Of a stretch of 12,437 nucleotides of DNA, positions 6,122-12,437 are shown piece after piece. The stretch is from CAZOSF01 sp964582415 (GTDB taxonomy: Bacteria; Bacteroidota; Bacteroidia; Flavobacteriales; Flavobacteriaceae). Under the pieces are notes generated by a model, which was not told where the DNA came from, did not search any database, and saw nothing but the letters and a program-made list of their open reading frames with translations. The position numbers and the translations under genes are program-made. The stretch spans positions 1 to 12,437 of the forward strand of contig CAZOSF010000068.1 of the NCBI GenBank assembly GCA_964582415.1, in the 5' to 3' direction. How positions within the stretch are numbered: position 1 is the stretch's first letter; every line of letters starts with the position of its first letter.

Positions 6122-7438
6122 TTGGACTTAGAGCCTCCCAGTTTATTTATTTCGCTTTTAACGGTTCCCCAAATAACCAAGCTGGTTTTTATTGCGGTGT
6201 TGCTTTTCTTTTCGGCGCTCATTTCTGGGGCCGAGGTGGCATTCTTTTCGCTTACCTTGAGCGATCTTCGAGACTCTGAAGGAGAAGCCGCGTCCAAGCA
6301 ATTGGGGCTGGTAGAAAAATTACTTTCAAAGCCAAAAAAATTATTGGCCACAATTTTGGTAGCCAACAACCTTATCAATATTGCCATTGTTTTAATCTTT
6401 GATGCCTTTAGTCGCGAGAGCCAATTATTTGAAGGGATAAAGAATACCTATCTACGATTTACCGTTGAAGTGGGATTGGTAACCTTCCTCATCTTGCTTT
6501 TTGGTGAAATCCTTCCCAAGATATATGCGAGTAGAAATAGGGTTTCCTTTGCCTCAAAAATGTCATATCCCCTGAATGTTTTATACACACTTTTTTCGCC
6601 CATCAGTAATCCGATGCGATCGATTACCTTATATATGGAAGATCGTTTGGGAAAACAGAAATCGAATTTAAGCGTAGATCAATTGTCCCAGGCGCTGGAA
6701 CTTACTTCAGCCGAGGACACTACCCATGAGGAACAGAAAATATTGCAAGGGATCGTTACTTTCGGAAATACAGACACCAAAAATGTAATGCGTCCGCGCA
6801 TCGATATTTTCGCATTGGATGAGGAACTCGCGTATCGTGAAATCTTGCCGGAAATTATCTCTCACGGTTATTCTCGAATTCCAGTCTATAAAGATAGCAT
6901 CGACAAGATTACCGGGATACTGTACGTAAAAGACCTGTTGCCTTATTTCGATCGGAAGAACTTCGACTGGGTAAAACTAATTCGTGAACCGTATTTCGTT
7001 CCGGAGAATAAAAAACTGGATGATTTGCTCAACGAATTTAAGGACATGAAGATGCACTTGGCCATCGTGGTGGACGAATATGGAGGAACCAGCGGACTTA
7101 TATCCTTGGAAGATATCATTGAAGAAATTGTAGGAGAGATTAGTGATGAATTCGACGATGAAGATCTTATCTTTTCAAAATTGGATGATCAAAATTTCGT
7201 TTTCGAAGGTAAAACCCCATTGAAAGATTTCTATAAGGTAATTCATTTGGAAGACCCCAAAGTATTCGAAGATGCCAAAGGAGAGGCAGAATCCTTGGCG
7301 GGTTTTATTCTTGAAATTTCGAAAGGCTTCCCCAAGAAGGATGAGGTAATAAATTTCCATAACTATACGTTTACAATAGAGTCGTTCGAAAACAAGAGAA
7401 TCAATCAGATCAAACTCTCCATACAGGATGCTCAGTAA
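6122..7438 (+). CDS. gldE: Gliding motility-associated protein GldE (CNNM/CBS/CorC_HlyC membrane protein)
   Basis: GldE is the CorC/hemolysin-like inner-membrane protein co-transcribed with gldD in F. johnsoniae, where extra GldE was reported to compensate partly for loss of GldB. The 438-residue protein has a CNNM transmembrane domain (about 18-175) with LVFIAVLLFFSALISGAEVAF, a second hydrophobic segment near 76-95 and a third near 114-130 ending LFGEILPK. A CBS pair (about 215-340) includes VMRPRIDIF, 'YSRIPVYKDSIDKITGILY' and IVVDEYGGTSGLISLEDI. A CorC_HlyC domain (about 355-435) completes it. The family is linked to Mg2+ or other ion transport; the role in gliding is not explained by the sequence. 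The start is TTG: an in-frame TAA lies at 6104-6106 with no ATG or GTG between, and the N-terminus (DLEPPSLFI) fits homologues. gldD starts inside its last codons. Confidence 0.93.
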   Translation: MDLEPPSLFISLLTVPQITKLVFIAVLLFFSALISGAEVAFFSLTLSDLRDSEGEAASKQLGLVEKLLSKPKKLLATILVANNLINIAIVLIFDAFSRESQLFEGIKNTYLRFTVEVGLVTFLILLFGEILPKIYASRNRVSFASKMSYPLNVLYTLFSPISNPMRSITLYMEDRLGKQKSNLSVDQLSQALELTSAEDTTHEEQKILQGIVTFGNTDTKNVMRPRIDIFALDEELAYREILPEIISHGYSRIPVYKDSIDKITGILYVKDLLPYFDRKNFDWVKLIREPYFVPENKKLDDLLNEFKDMKMHLAIVVDEYGGTSGLISLEDIIEEIVGEISDEFDDEDLIFSKLDDQNFVFEGKTPLKDFYKVIHLEDPKVFEDAKGEAESLAGFILEISKGFPKKDEVINFHNYTFTIESFENKRINQIKLSIQDAQ

Positions 7439-7982
7439 GGTATTTTTCACATTCGTGGGATTGTTGCTTTTGGCATCTTGTGGTGATGAGGTGTTGGTGA
7501 AACCCGAGGCAAAGTTGCGTTTGCAATATCCTGTGCCTTCCTACCGAAATATTTCCATTCCCTGTCCATTTTCTTTCGAGCGGAATCAATTTTCCAGGGT
7601 GTCGGTCAAATCGAATTGCGCAGTCAATGTAGAATATCCCAAAATGAAAGCAACGCTTTACATGACCTATCAAAAGGTAGAAGGCAACTTGGAAGCCTTG
7701 CTGTCGGATGCGCAAAAACTCACTTATGATCATACCATCAAGGCAACGGAGATCTTTGAGCAACCCAGGATCGACAGTATCGACAAGGTCTATGGTATGT
7801 TCTATATGATTAATGGGGATGCTGCGACCCAGTCCCAGTTTTATGTCACCGATAGCGTGCATCATTTTGTTACGGGAGCCCTCTATTTCAACTCCAAACC
7901 GAATTTCGATTCCATTTATCCGGCCGCAGTGTATTTGAGGGATGATATACGGCATATTATGGAAACTATTCGTTGGGAATAA
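7428..7982 (+). CDS. gldD: Gliding motility lipoprotein GldD
   Basis: GldD is a lipoprotein required for gliding over surfaces in F. johnsoniae, where mutants also show secretion-related defects. The 184-residue product has a lipoprotein signal: a short charged start, a hydrophobic stretch (FFTFVGLLLLAS) and a lipobox LASC with C18 as the modified residue. The mature part carries the family segments 'LRLQYPVPSYRNISIPCPFSFE', YPKMKATLYMTY, a helical DAQKLTYDHTIKA segment, and the terminal 'YPAAVYLRDDIRHIMETIRW'. The aspartate after C18 (C-G-D-E) does not sit at position +2. The ATG overlaps gldE by 11 bases, so translation is probably coupled and the two products likely act together at the envelope. 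Confidence 0.93.
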   Translation: MLSKVFFTFVGLLLLASCGDEVLVKPEAKLRLQYPVPSYRNISIPCPFSFERNQFSRVSVKSNCAVNVEYPKMKATLYMTYQKVEGNLEALLSDAQKLTYDHTIKATEIFEQPRIDSIDKVYGMFYMINGDAATQSQFYVTDSVHHFVTGALYFNSKPNFDSIYPAAVYLRDDIRHIMETIRWE

Positions 7983-8041
7983 ATTCGCTGGAGATTCCAA
8001 TTTTTATCAGACTTTTGTAGCGCATTTCATAAACGGTTTCC

Positions 8042-8905
8042 ATGCACAAAAAGTGGCTCTATTTGGGTATTCTTTCCCTGATCTGGGGGAGCTCTTTTAT
8101 CCTTATCAAAAAGGGTTTGGTGGGATTAACTGCCTATCAATTGGGGGCCTTGCGAATTGTGCTAACATCGTTAGTGCTTTTTTCTGTTGGGTTTAAAAGT
8201 TTGCGACAGGTGCGTTCAACGCATTGGAAATGGTTAGCGATCACTGGCTTTGTGAGTTCCTTCTTTCCGCCATTTTTCTTTGCCATGGCCCAAAACCACA
8301 TCGATAGTTCGGTGGCTTCCATTCTGAATAGTTTCACTCCTTTGGCCACTGTTCTGGTGGGATTGCTCCTTTTTGGTATTTACAGTACCCGACGCCAGTT
8401 GCTGGGGGTATTTATCGGACTGGCCGGCACCTTGTTGCTTATTTTTGCGGGGTCGGAAGTAAATCCAGGTCAGAATTATTGGGCCAGCTTTTGGATCCTT
8501 ATTGCCTCGGTAGGGTATGCCTTAAATGTGAATATGATTAAAAAATACCTTACCGACATCAGTGCACTAGCCGTCACCACTGGAAATTTCCTTTTCATCT
8601 TCTTGCCGGCCTTGGTAGTGCTTGTTTTCACAGGATATTTTCAGGAAATTTTCAAATCGCAAGAAATGTTGGTTGCCTCAGGATTTATTCTCATCCTATC
8701 CATTGTAGGAACAGCAACGGCCAAGGTATTATTCAATAAATTGATTCAGGTTTCCAGTCCGGTTTTTGCCTCTTCGGTGACCTATACCATTCCTTTAGTT
8801 GCCATTTTTTGGGGCCTTTTTGACGGAGAATCGTTTTCCGTTTGGCAAATCTTAGCGGCCTTTGTGGTATTGTTGGGCGTCTATTTATCCAATAAAAAGT
8901 CTTAG
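8042..8905 (+). CDS. EamA/DMT-family transporter
   Basis: This 287-residue integral membrane protein belongs to the drug/metabolite transporter superfamily. It shows the expected ten hydrophobic segments arranged as two EamA repeats (about 5-137 and 147-283). Repeat 1 has the diagnostic LIWGSSFILIKKGL in helix 1 and 'LRIVLTSLVLF' in helix 2. The SFTPLATVLVGLLLFG segment carries the family proline. Repeat 2 has TYTIPLVAIFWGLFDGES in its penultimate helices and ends in a short basic cytosolic tail (SNKKS). Members export or import amino acids, nucleotide precursors or other small metabolites; the substrate cannot be inferred. It starts 59 bases after gldD and may be read from the same transcript, though no functional link to gliding is implied. 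Confidence 0.92.
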   Translation: MHKKWLYLGILSLIWGSSFILIKKGLVGLTAYQLGALRIVLTSLVLFSVGFKSLRQVRSTHWKWLAITGFVSSFFPPFFFAMAQNHIDSSVASILNSFTPLATVLVGLLLFGIYSTRRQLLGVFIGLAGTLLLIFAGSEVNPGQNYWASFWILIASVGYALNVNMIKKYLTDISALAVTTGNFLFIFLPALVVLVFTGYFQEIFKSQEMLVASGFILILSIVGTATAKVLFNKLIQVSSPVFASSVTYTIPLVAIFWGLFDGESFSVWQILAAFVVLLGVYLSNKKS

Positions 8906-9007
8906 TGGGTTCGTCTCGAATAAGGGTCGCAGGAATCAATAAGTTTGTTTAAATCATACTTGGGATAAGAAGGGCTATCCACTTGAAAACTAAATTTCTA
9001 TTTACCC

Positions 9008-9039
9008 TTTGTTGAATTCAATTATTAGGATTATATTTG
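9008..9039 (+). promoter_or_regulatory. Promoter of rplU-rpmA
   Basis: TATATTTG (9032-9039) is a perfect TAnnTTTG. TTTG (9008-9011) lies 20 bases and TTG (9012-9014) 17 bases upstream. The expected start near 9045 gives a leader of about 60 nt. The rest of the 198-base gap after the transporter gene holds no gene that I can see and no clear terminator. Confidence 0.75.
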
Positions 9040-9103
9040 CACCCGCCTTTCGCGACTCTGTTCGCTTAGGTGAAGTTAAAACAAATCATTAAACGTTTAC
9101 GCT

Positions 9104-9610
9104 ATGTATGCAATTGTAGAGATAGCAGGGCAGCAATTCAAAGTTGCGAAAGACCAAAAGGTTTTTGTACATCGTTTGGCGGCTGAAGAAGGTTCGAAAG
9201 TTGCTTTCGACAATGTTCTTTTGATCGGTGATGGTGACAAGGTAACCGTTGGCGCCCCGGCTATAGACGGCGCTCAAGTAGGAGCAAAAGTCTTAAAGCA
9301 CCTTAAAGGTGACAAAGTGATCGTTTTCAAAAAGAAACGACGCAAAGGGTACCGTGTTAAGAACGGACACAGACAATATTTGTCTCAAATCGTTATCGAA
9401 GACATCGTAACCTCTGGAGCTAAAAAAGCGGCACCTGCCAAAAAAGAAGCTCCTGTAAAGGAAGAAAAAGTGGAAGCGCCAAAAGCGCAAGCACCAAGCC
9501 AGGATCTTTCCGCGATGACGGTGGCTGAATTGAGAGATTTGGCGAAAGAAAAAGGAATTTCTGGATACTCTTCCATGAAGAAAGCAGAACTAATTGAGGC
9601 GTTAAGCTAA
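9104..9610 (+). CDS. rplU: Ribosomal protein bL21 with C-terminal Rho_N/SAP-like extension
   Basis: Residues 1-104 are a complete bL21, a large-subunit protein binding 23S rRNA. It starts MYAIVEIAGQQFKVAKDQKV and contains the basic signature 'VIVFKKKRRKGYRVKNGHRQ' (72-91). Normal bL21 is about 103 residues, but this one continues to 168. An Ala/Lys/Pro/Glu-rich flexible linker (105-136) is followed by MTVAELRDLAKEKGISGYSSMKKAELIEALS (about 138-168 in full). That is a two-helix module resembling the Rho N-terminal/SAP/HeH fold, which binds nucleic acid. The extension is in frame and uses the same codon style, so it is not an assembly artefact. I believe it is shared by many flavobacterial bL21. 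It is co-transcribed with rpmA 24 bases downstream. Confidence 0.95.
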   Translation: MYAIVEIAGQQFKVAKDQKVFVHRLAAEEGSKVAFDNVLLIGDGDKVTVGAPAIDGAQVGAKVLKHLKGDKVIVFKKKRRKGYRVKNGHRQYLSQIVIEDIVTSGAKKAAPAKKEAPVKEEKVEAPKAQAPSQDLSAMTVAELRDLAKEKGISGYSSMKKAELIEALS

Positions 9611-9634
9611 GTATAACTTTAAAACCGAAAAGAA

Positions 9635-9898
9635 ATGGCTCACAAAAAAGGAGTTGGTAGTTCTAAGAACGGTCGTGAATCGGAATCGAAACGCCTTGGT
9701 GTTAAGATTTTTGGTGGACAGGCGGCTATCGCTGGAAATATCATCGTAAGACAACGAGGTACCCAACACCACCCAGGTGACAATGTGTATTTAGGTAAAG
9801 ACCATACGCTGCACGCCAAAGTTGATGGTACTGTCAAGTTTGAAAAGAAAAAAGGAGGAAAATCTTTCGTTTCTATCGTTCCAAACGGAGAGGCCTAA
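9635..9898 (+). CDS. rpmA: Ribosomal protein bL27
   Basis: bL27 sits by the peptidyl-transferase centre, where its N-terminal tail contacts tRNA. The 87-residue length is usual. The sequence starts directly with MAHKKGVGSSKNGRES, with no cleavable N-terminal extension of the Firmicutes type. It shows the signature 'RLGVKIFGGQAAIAGNIIVR' followed by QRGTQHHPGDNVYLGKDHTL, then the beta-barrel end KGGKSFVSIVP. It forms an operon with rplU, the common bacterial arrangement, and a strong terminator follows 24 bases after the stop. Confidence 0.98.
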   Translation: MAHKKGVGSSKNGRESESKRLGVKIFGGQAAIAGNIIVRQRGTQHHPGDNVYLGKDHTLHAKVDGTVKFEKKKGGKSFVSIVPNGEA

Positions 9899-9921
9899 GA
9901 AACTTACTTTTAAGACTATAG

Positions 9922-9951
9922 AACCCTGTTCCCTTGGAGCAGGGTTTTTTT
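9922..9951 (+). terminator. Rho-independent terminator of rplU-rpmA
   Basis: AACCCTGTTCC (9922-9932) pairs with GGAGCAGGGTT (9936-9946), one G-T wobble, closed by a three-base loop, and is followed by a run of T to 9951. Confidence 0.9.
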
Positions 9952-9963
9952 ATTGTCCAAAAC

Positions 9964-9988
9964 AAAAAACCCCGGAAAAATTCCGGGG
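9964..9988 (-). terminator. Rho-independent terminator of the TM2-domain gene
   Basis: CCCCGGAA (9970-9977) pairs perfectly with TTCCGGGG (9981-9988). On the minus strand the stem is followed by six T (9969-9964). A shorter T-run on the plus side means it could also back up the rpmA terminator. Confidence 0.85.
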
Positions 9989-10010
9989 CTTTTAATTGAT
10001 GGGACTTTTA

Positions 10011-10358
10011 TTATAGTCCAGGATATCTTCTTGTTAAGATGTCGATTCCATCGATAATCCACCAGATTCCCAATCCACCTAACGTAAGGATGAACAAAAT
10101 GTTCCAGCCAACTGGACTTCCAAGGTACCAACGGTGACCCGCTAAACCACCCAAGAAAAACCAAAGCAAGAGTGCGATAATGAAATCGTCACTAGCTGCA
10201 GTAGCAGCAGGAGATTCCAAAACAACTTCTTCATCGGAAGTGTCTATCGTGGTTGAAACAGTAGTGCTTGCCGCGGCTCTTTGTACTGGGAACGATGCAT
10301 AACTAGCTGTTACGGCCATCAACATCACCAAAAGAGAAAGAATAAATTTAGATTTCAT
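10011..10358 (-). CDS. Secreted/membrane TM2-domain protein
   Basis: The 115-residue protein begins with a signal peptide (MKSKFILSLLVMLMAVTASYA, about 1-21). A 35-residue low-complexity Ala/Ser/Thr stretch with an acidic patch (SDEEVVLESP) follows. Residues 57-110 form a TM2 domain: hydrophobic segment 1 (FIIALLLWFFLGGLAG), the connecting motif GHRWYLG, hydrophobic segment 2 (WNILFILTLGGLGIWW) and the trailing DGIDILTRR. The polar turn and the DG at the end are the hallmarks of TM2. Family function is poorly defined; in Bacteroidota such proteins are abundant, small and probably sit in the inner membrane. It is transcribed away from the 291-residue secreted protein, sharing a 50-base upstream region. 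Confidence 0.87.
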   Translation of the reverse strand: MKSKFILSLLVMLMAVTASYASFPVQRAAASTTVSTTIDTSDEEVVLESPAATAASDDFIIALLLWFFLGGLAGHRWYLGSPVGWNILFILTLGGLGIWWIIDGIDILTRRYPGL

Positions 10359-10408
10359 AAGTGTATGTAATTTGTGTTATCATTGTAAAATAATCAAAAA
10401 AATACCTA

Positions 10409-11284
10409 ATGAAGCGCCCAATCTTCCTCTTTTTCATGAATTTTTTAGTAACACTTTGTCTCTCAGCTCAAAACAATTATGAGTTTATGGGAGTGTTACG
10501 CATAGGGGAGGATGCCTTTATTTCTTATCGAATCCAGTTTGAAGAAGAAGATGGATTGATTCGTGGATATTCATTAACCGATATGGGTGGAGAGCATGAG
10601 ACGAAATCATATGTATCGGGTTATTTTGATGGTGAAAAGAATACGTTGGAGTTTTATGAGAGCGGTATCGTTTACACCAAATCATTTATTACACAAAACG
10701 ATTTCTGTTTTGTGCATTTCAATGGGGAACTAAAGAAACTCAATGAAAAGCAGAATATTGAAGGACTGTTTCAAGGGCTCTATAGTGATGGAAAGGAGTG
10801 CATCAGCGGGGAACTGAAATTGGTTAACCTCGGAAAAATTCTCAAACAAGCGAAAAAAATCGATCGCAAGGTTGATCGGAATATCTTGATATCTAAGGAA
10901 AAAAGGGAGAAAGTGCATTTGGTGAAAGACATCGACAGCATGCGAACCAATCGACTAAATAGAAATGAAACCCTGTCGGTTTTTACAAAATCTGATCGTG
11001 TGGTACTCACCCTCTACGATGCTGGCCAAGAAGATGGGGATAAGGTGTCGCTTCGTTTGAATGGGACATTGGTTCGTCCTAGTATTGAAGCTACCGCAGT
11101 AAAACAACGCATAGAAATTCCATTGGAACAAACACAAACCACTCTAGAGATAAAAGCCCTGAATAATGGTTCTATTGGAGGTAATACTGTGATGCTTGAA
11201 TTGGAGGATACGGACCATACCATTGAAACCGTCACGAACTTGAAGATGGGGGAGTCGGCTAAGTTTGTTTTTTACAAACAATAA
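10409..11284 (+). CDS. Unrecognised secreted protein of 291 residues
   Basis: I do not recognise this protein by name. A signal peptide is clear: MKRPIFLFFMNFLVTLCLSAQ with probable cleavage at LSA-Q (residue 20/21). Residues 23-140 look like a beta-rich domain that opens YEFMGVLRIGEDAFISYRI and closes with a 'GLYSDGKECISGELKLV' strand pair; its two cysteines C100 and C131 could form a disulphide. Residues 141-190 are a highly charged, probably helical linker rich in Lys, Arg, Glu and Asp. Residues 190-290 form a second beta domain with DRVVLTLYDAGQEDGDKVSL; the acidic loop (D204, E208, D209, D211) could bind calcium. The same kind of C-terminal domain appears, to my memory, in other Bacteroidota exported proteins. 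No T9SS C-terminal sorting motif is evident. It ends before a bidirectional terminator. Confidence 0.8.
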   Translation: MKRPIFLFFMNFLVTLCLSAQNNYEFMGVLRIGEDAFISYRIQFEEEDGLIRGYSLTDMGGEHETKSYVSGYFDGEKNTLEFYESGIVYTKSFITQNDFCFVHFNGELKKLNEKQNIEGLFQGLYSDGKECISGELKLVNLGKILKQAKKIDRKVDRNILISKEKREKVHLVKDIDSMRTNRLNRNETLSVFTKSDRVVLTLYDAGQEDGDKVSLRLNGTLVRPSIEATAVKQRIEIPLEQTQTTLEIKALNNGSIGGNTVMLELEDTDHTIETVTNLKMGESAKFVFYKQ

Positions 11285-11308
11285 CCATCCAACACAATTA
11301 AAAACAAA

Positions 11309-11332
11309 AAACCCCGCTTATTGGCGGGGTTT
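11309..11332. terminator. Bidirectional Rho-independent terminator
   Basis: AAACCCCGC (11309-11317) pairs perfectly with GCGGGGTTT (11324-11332) around TTATTG. T-rich tracts follow on both strands. It lies between the convergent 291-residue secreted protein gene and ahcY and can serve both. Confidence 0.92.
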
Positions 11333-11352
11333 CTTTTTATTGAAGGGAACTA

Positions 11353-12437
11353 TTAATATCTGTAATATTCTGGTTTGAATGGACCTTCAGGTTTCACGCC
11401 AATATACTTGGCTTGATCTGCTTTCAATTCGGTCAATTCCACACCGATTTTCTCCAAATGCAATTTGGCTACTTTCTCGTCCAAGTGCTTTGGTAACATA
11501 TACACCTTATTTTCATAGGCACCATGATTGTTCCAAAGTTCAATCTGAGCTAGCGTTTGATTTGTAAAGGAGTTACTCATCACAAAACTTGGGTGGCCAG
11601 TGGCACATCCCAGGTTTACCAAACGTCCTTCAGCCAATAGGATGATGTCGTTTCCATTAACGGTGTACTTGTCTACCTGTGGTTTGATTTCGACCTTGGT
11701 TGATCCATGGTTGTTTTTTAACCAAGCTACATCGATCTCATTATCGAAGTGACCGATATTACAAACGATGGTTTTATCTTTCATCGCCTCGAAATGCTCG
11801 GCACGCACCACATCCTTGTTTCCAGTGGCAGTAATCACGATGTCTGCATTTCCAATAACAGATTCTAGTTTTTTCACTTCAAATCCGTCCATCGCTGCTT
11901 GTAAAGCACAGATAGGGTCGATTTCGGTAACGGTCACAATAGAACCTGCTCCGCGGAAAGAGGCTGCACTTCCTTTACCCACATCGCCATAACCACAAAC
12001 CACCACACGTTTTCCGGCCAACATCACATCGGTGGCACGACGAATCGCATCCACAGCACTTTCACGACATCCGTATTTATTATCGAATTTCGATTTGGTC
12101 ACACTGTCGTTCACATTAATCGCAGGCATCGGTAGGGTGCCATTTTCCATACGCTCATACAAACGATGTACTCCCGTAGTGGTTTCTTCACTTAATCCTT
12201 TGATGCCATTCACCAATTCAGGATATTTATCAAACACCATGTTCGTTAAATCCCCACCGTCATCCAAAATCATGTTCAACGGTTTACGATCTTCACCAAA
12301 GAACAAGGTTTGTTCGATACACCAATCGAATTCTTCTTCATTCATTCCCTTCCACGCATAAACAGGGATTCCAGCAGCAGCAATGGCAGCGGCAGCATGA
12401 TCTTGAGTAGAGAAAATATTACAGGAACTCCAAGTTA
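11353..12437 (-). CDS. ahcY: S-adenosylhomocysteine hydrolase (AdoHcyase), C-terminal 360 residues (5' end outside window)
   Basis: This cytoplasmic NAD-dependent enzyme splits S-adenosylhomocysteine into adenosine and homocysteine and so relieves product inhibition of methyltransferases. The frame is open to the window edge: upstream of the internal Met at 12345 it still encodes family sequence (CNIFSTQDHAAAAIAAAG, then VYAWKGMNEEEF), so that Met is not the start. About 75-80 N-terminal residues are missing from the window. Visible key residues include the ILDDGGDLT substrate loop, EETTTGVHRL, the pair K-x3-D in NDSVTKSKFDN, the Rossmann motif VVVCGYGDVGKG (GxGxxG), and 'GHFDNEID'. The C-terminus GPFKPEYYRY with lysine and tyrosine is the conserved end that caps NAD in the neighbouring subunit. 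All seems intact. Confidence 0.97.
   Translation of the reverse strand, partial: TWSSCNIFSTQDHAAAAIAAAGIPVYAWKGMNEEEFDWCIEQTLFFGEDRKPLNMILDDGGDLTNMVFDKYPELVNGIKGLSEETTTGVHRLYERMENGTLPMPAINVNDSVTKSKFDNKYGCRESAVDAIRRATDVMLAGKRVVVCGYGDVGKGSAASFRGAGSIVTVTEIDPICALQAAMDGFEVKKLESVIGNADIVITATGNKDVVRAEHFEAMKDKTIVCNIGHFDNEIDVAWLKNNHGSTKVEIKPQVDKYTVNGNDIILLAEGRLVNLGCATGHPSFVMSNSFTNQTLAQIELWNNHGAYENKVYMLPKHLDEKVAKLHLEKIGVELTELKADQAKYIGVKPEGPFKPEYYRY

Noticed and set aside
7410..8000. 196-codon minus-strand open frame
   Set aside because: Antisense to gldD, which has a lipobox and family motifs; the antisense product shows no domain.
8010..8017. GACTTTTG as a promoter for the EamA transporter
   Set aside because: One mismatch to TAnnTTTG in the first, important base and no TTG at suitable distance; the gene may simply be read with gldD.
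8961..8981. GGATA...TATCC stem after the transporter gene as a terminator
   Set aside because: Only five base pairs, a long loop and no T-run.
10365..10374. TAATTTG-like box as promoter of the 291-residue secreted protein
   Set aside because: One base short of the consensus and without a matching upstream element; kept as unproven.
12345..12347. Met codon as the start of ahcY
   Set aside because: The frame stays open to the window edge and encodes conserved AdoHcyase sequence upstream, so the gene is cut by the window and this Met is internal.
11768..12361. Plus-strand open frames opposite ahcY
   Set aside because: Shadow frames of a highly conserved enzyme on the minus strand.
1..12437. 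Mobile element, CRISPR, toxin-antitoxin or defence island
   Set aside because: No transposase, integrase, direct-repeat array, terminal inverted repeats or defence-type domain is visible; the genes are mainly core functions.

Overview
The window reads as a piece of a Flavobacteriaceae (Bacteroidota) chromosome. It is A/T-rich. Start codons follow A-rich stretches rather than Shine-Dalgarno sequences, and promoter boxes match the Bacteroidota consensus TAnnTTTG with an upstream TTG/TTTG. It also carries the gliding-motility pair gldE-gldD behind mutY and ssb, an order known from gliding flavobacteria such as Flavobacterium johnsoniae. Nothing points to a prophage, insertion sequence, CRISPR array, tRNA or rRNA. 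This is mostly housekeeping core genome.

Layout. Positions 1-738 hold the C-terminal half of a TonB-dependent outer-membrane receptor cut by the window edge. A JmjC/cupin_8-like putative oxygenase (806-1669, +) follows and meets recX (1666-2142, -) tail to tail with overlapping stop codons. The next block is on the minus strand. In transcription order it is a strong promoter, HU (4376-4086), a 30-residue very basic protein (4034-3942), a terminator (3950-3925), a structured leader, an RNase G/E-type ribonuclease (3769-2225, GTG start) and a terminator (2217-2191). Divergent from HU is the plus-strand run mutY (4512), ssb (5638), gldE (6122, TTG start), gldD (7428, overlapping gldE by 11 bases) and an EamA/DMT transporter (8042-8905). 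A canonical promoter at 9008-9039 then drives rplU-rpmA (bL21 with an added C-terminal Rho_N/SAP-like module, then bL27), ending at a terminator (9922-9951). The right end has a small secreted TM2-domain protein (-), an unrecognised secreted 291-residue protein (+), a bidirectional terminator (11309-11332) and the C-terminal 360 residues of S-adenosylhomocysteine hydrolase (-), cut by the window edge.

How they fit together. HU, the basic peptide, the ribonuclease, bL21 and bL27 belong to nucleoid, ribosome and RNA metabolism. MutY, SSB and RecX belong to DNA repair and recombination. GldE and GldD serve the gliding machinery. AhcY recycles S-adenosylhomocysteine. I do not see a clearly new multi-gene system. 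The points most worth a second look are a repeated TAnnTTTR-N4-ATG arrangement in front of four genes (possible leaderless transcription), the bL21 fusion, an RNase G lacking the zinc-link cysteines, the 30-residue basic gene whose stop codon lies inside its own terminator, and the unrecognised 291-residue secreted protein. No stretch over 300 bases lacks a gene. The longest gaps are 3770-3941 (structured leader), 4377-4511 (divergent promoters) and 8906-9103 (rplU promoter and leader).
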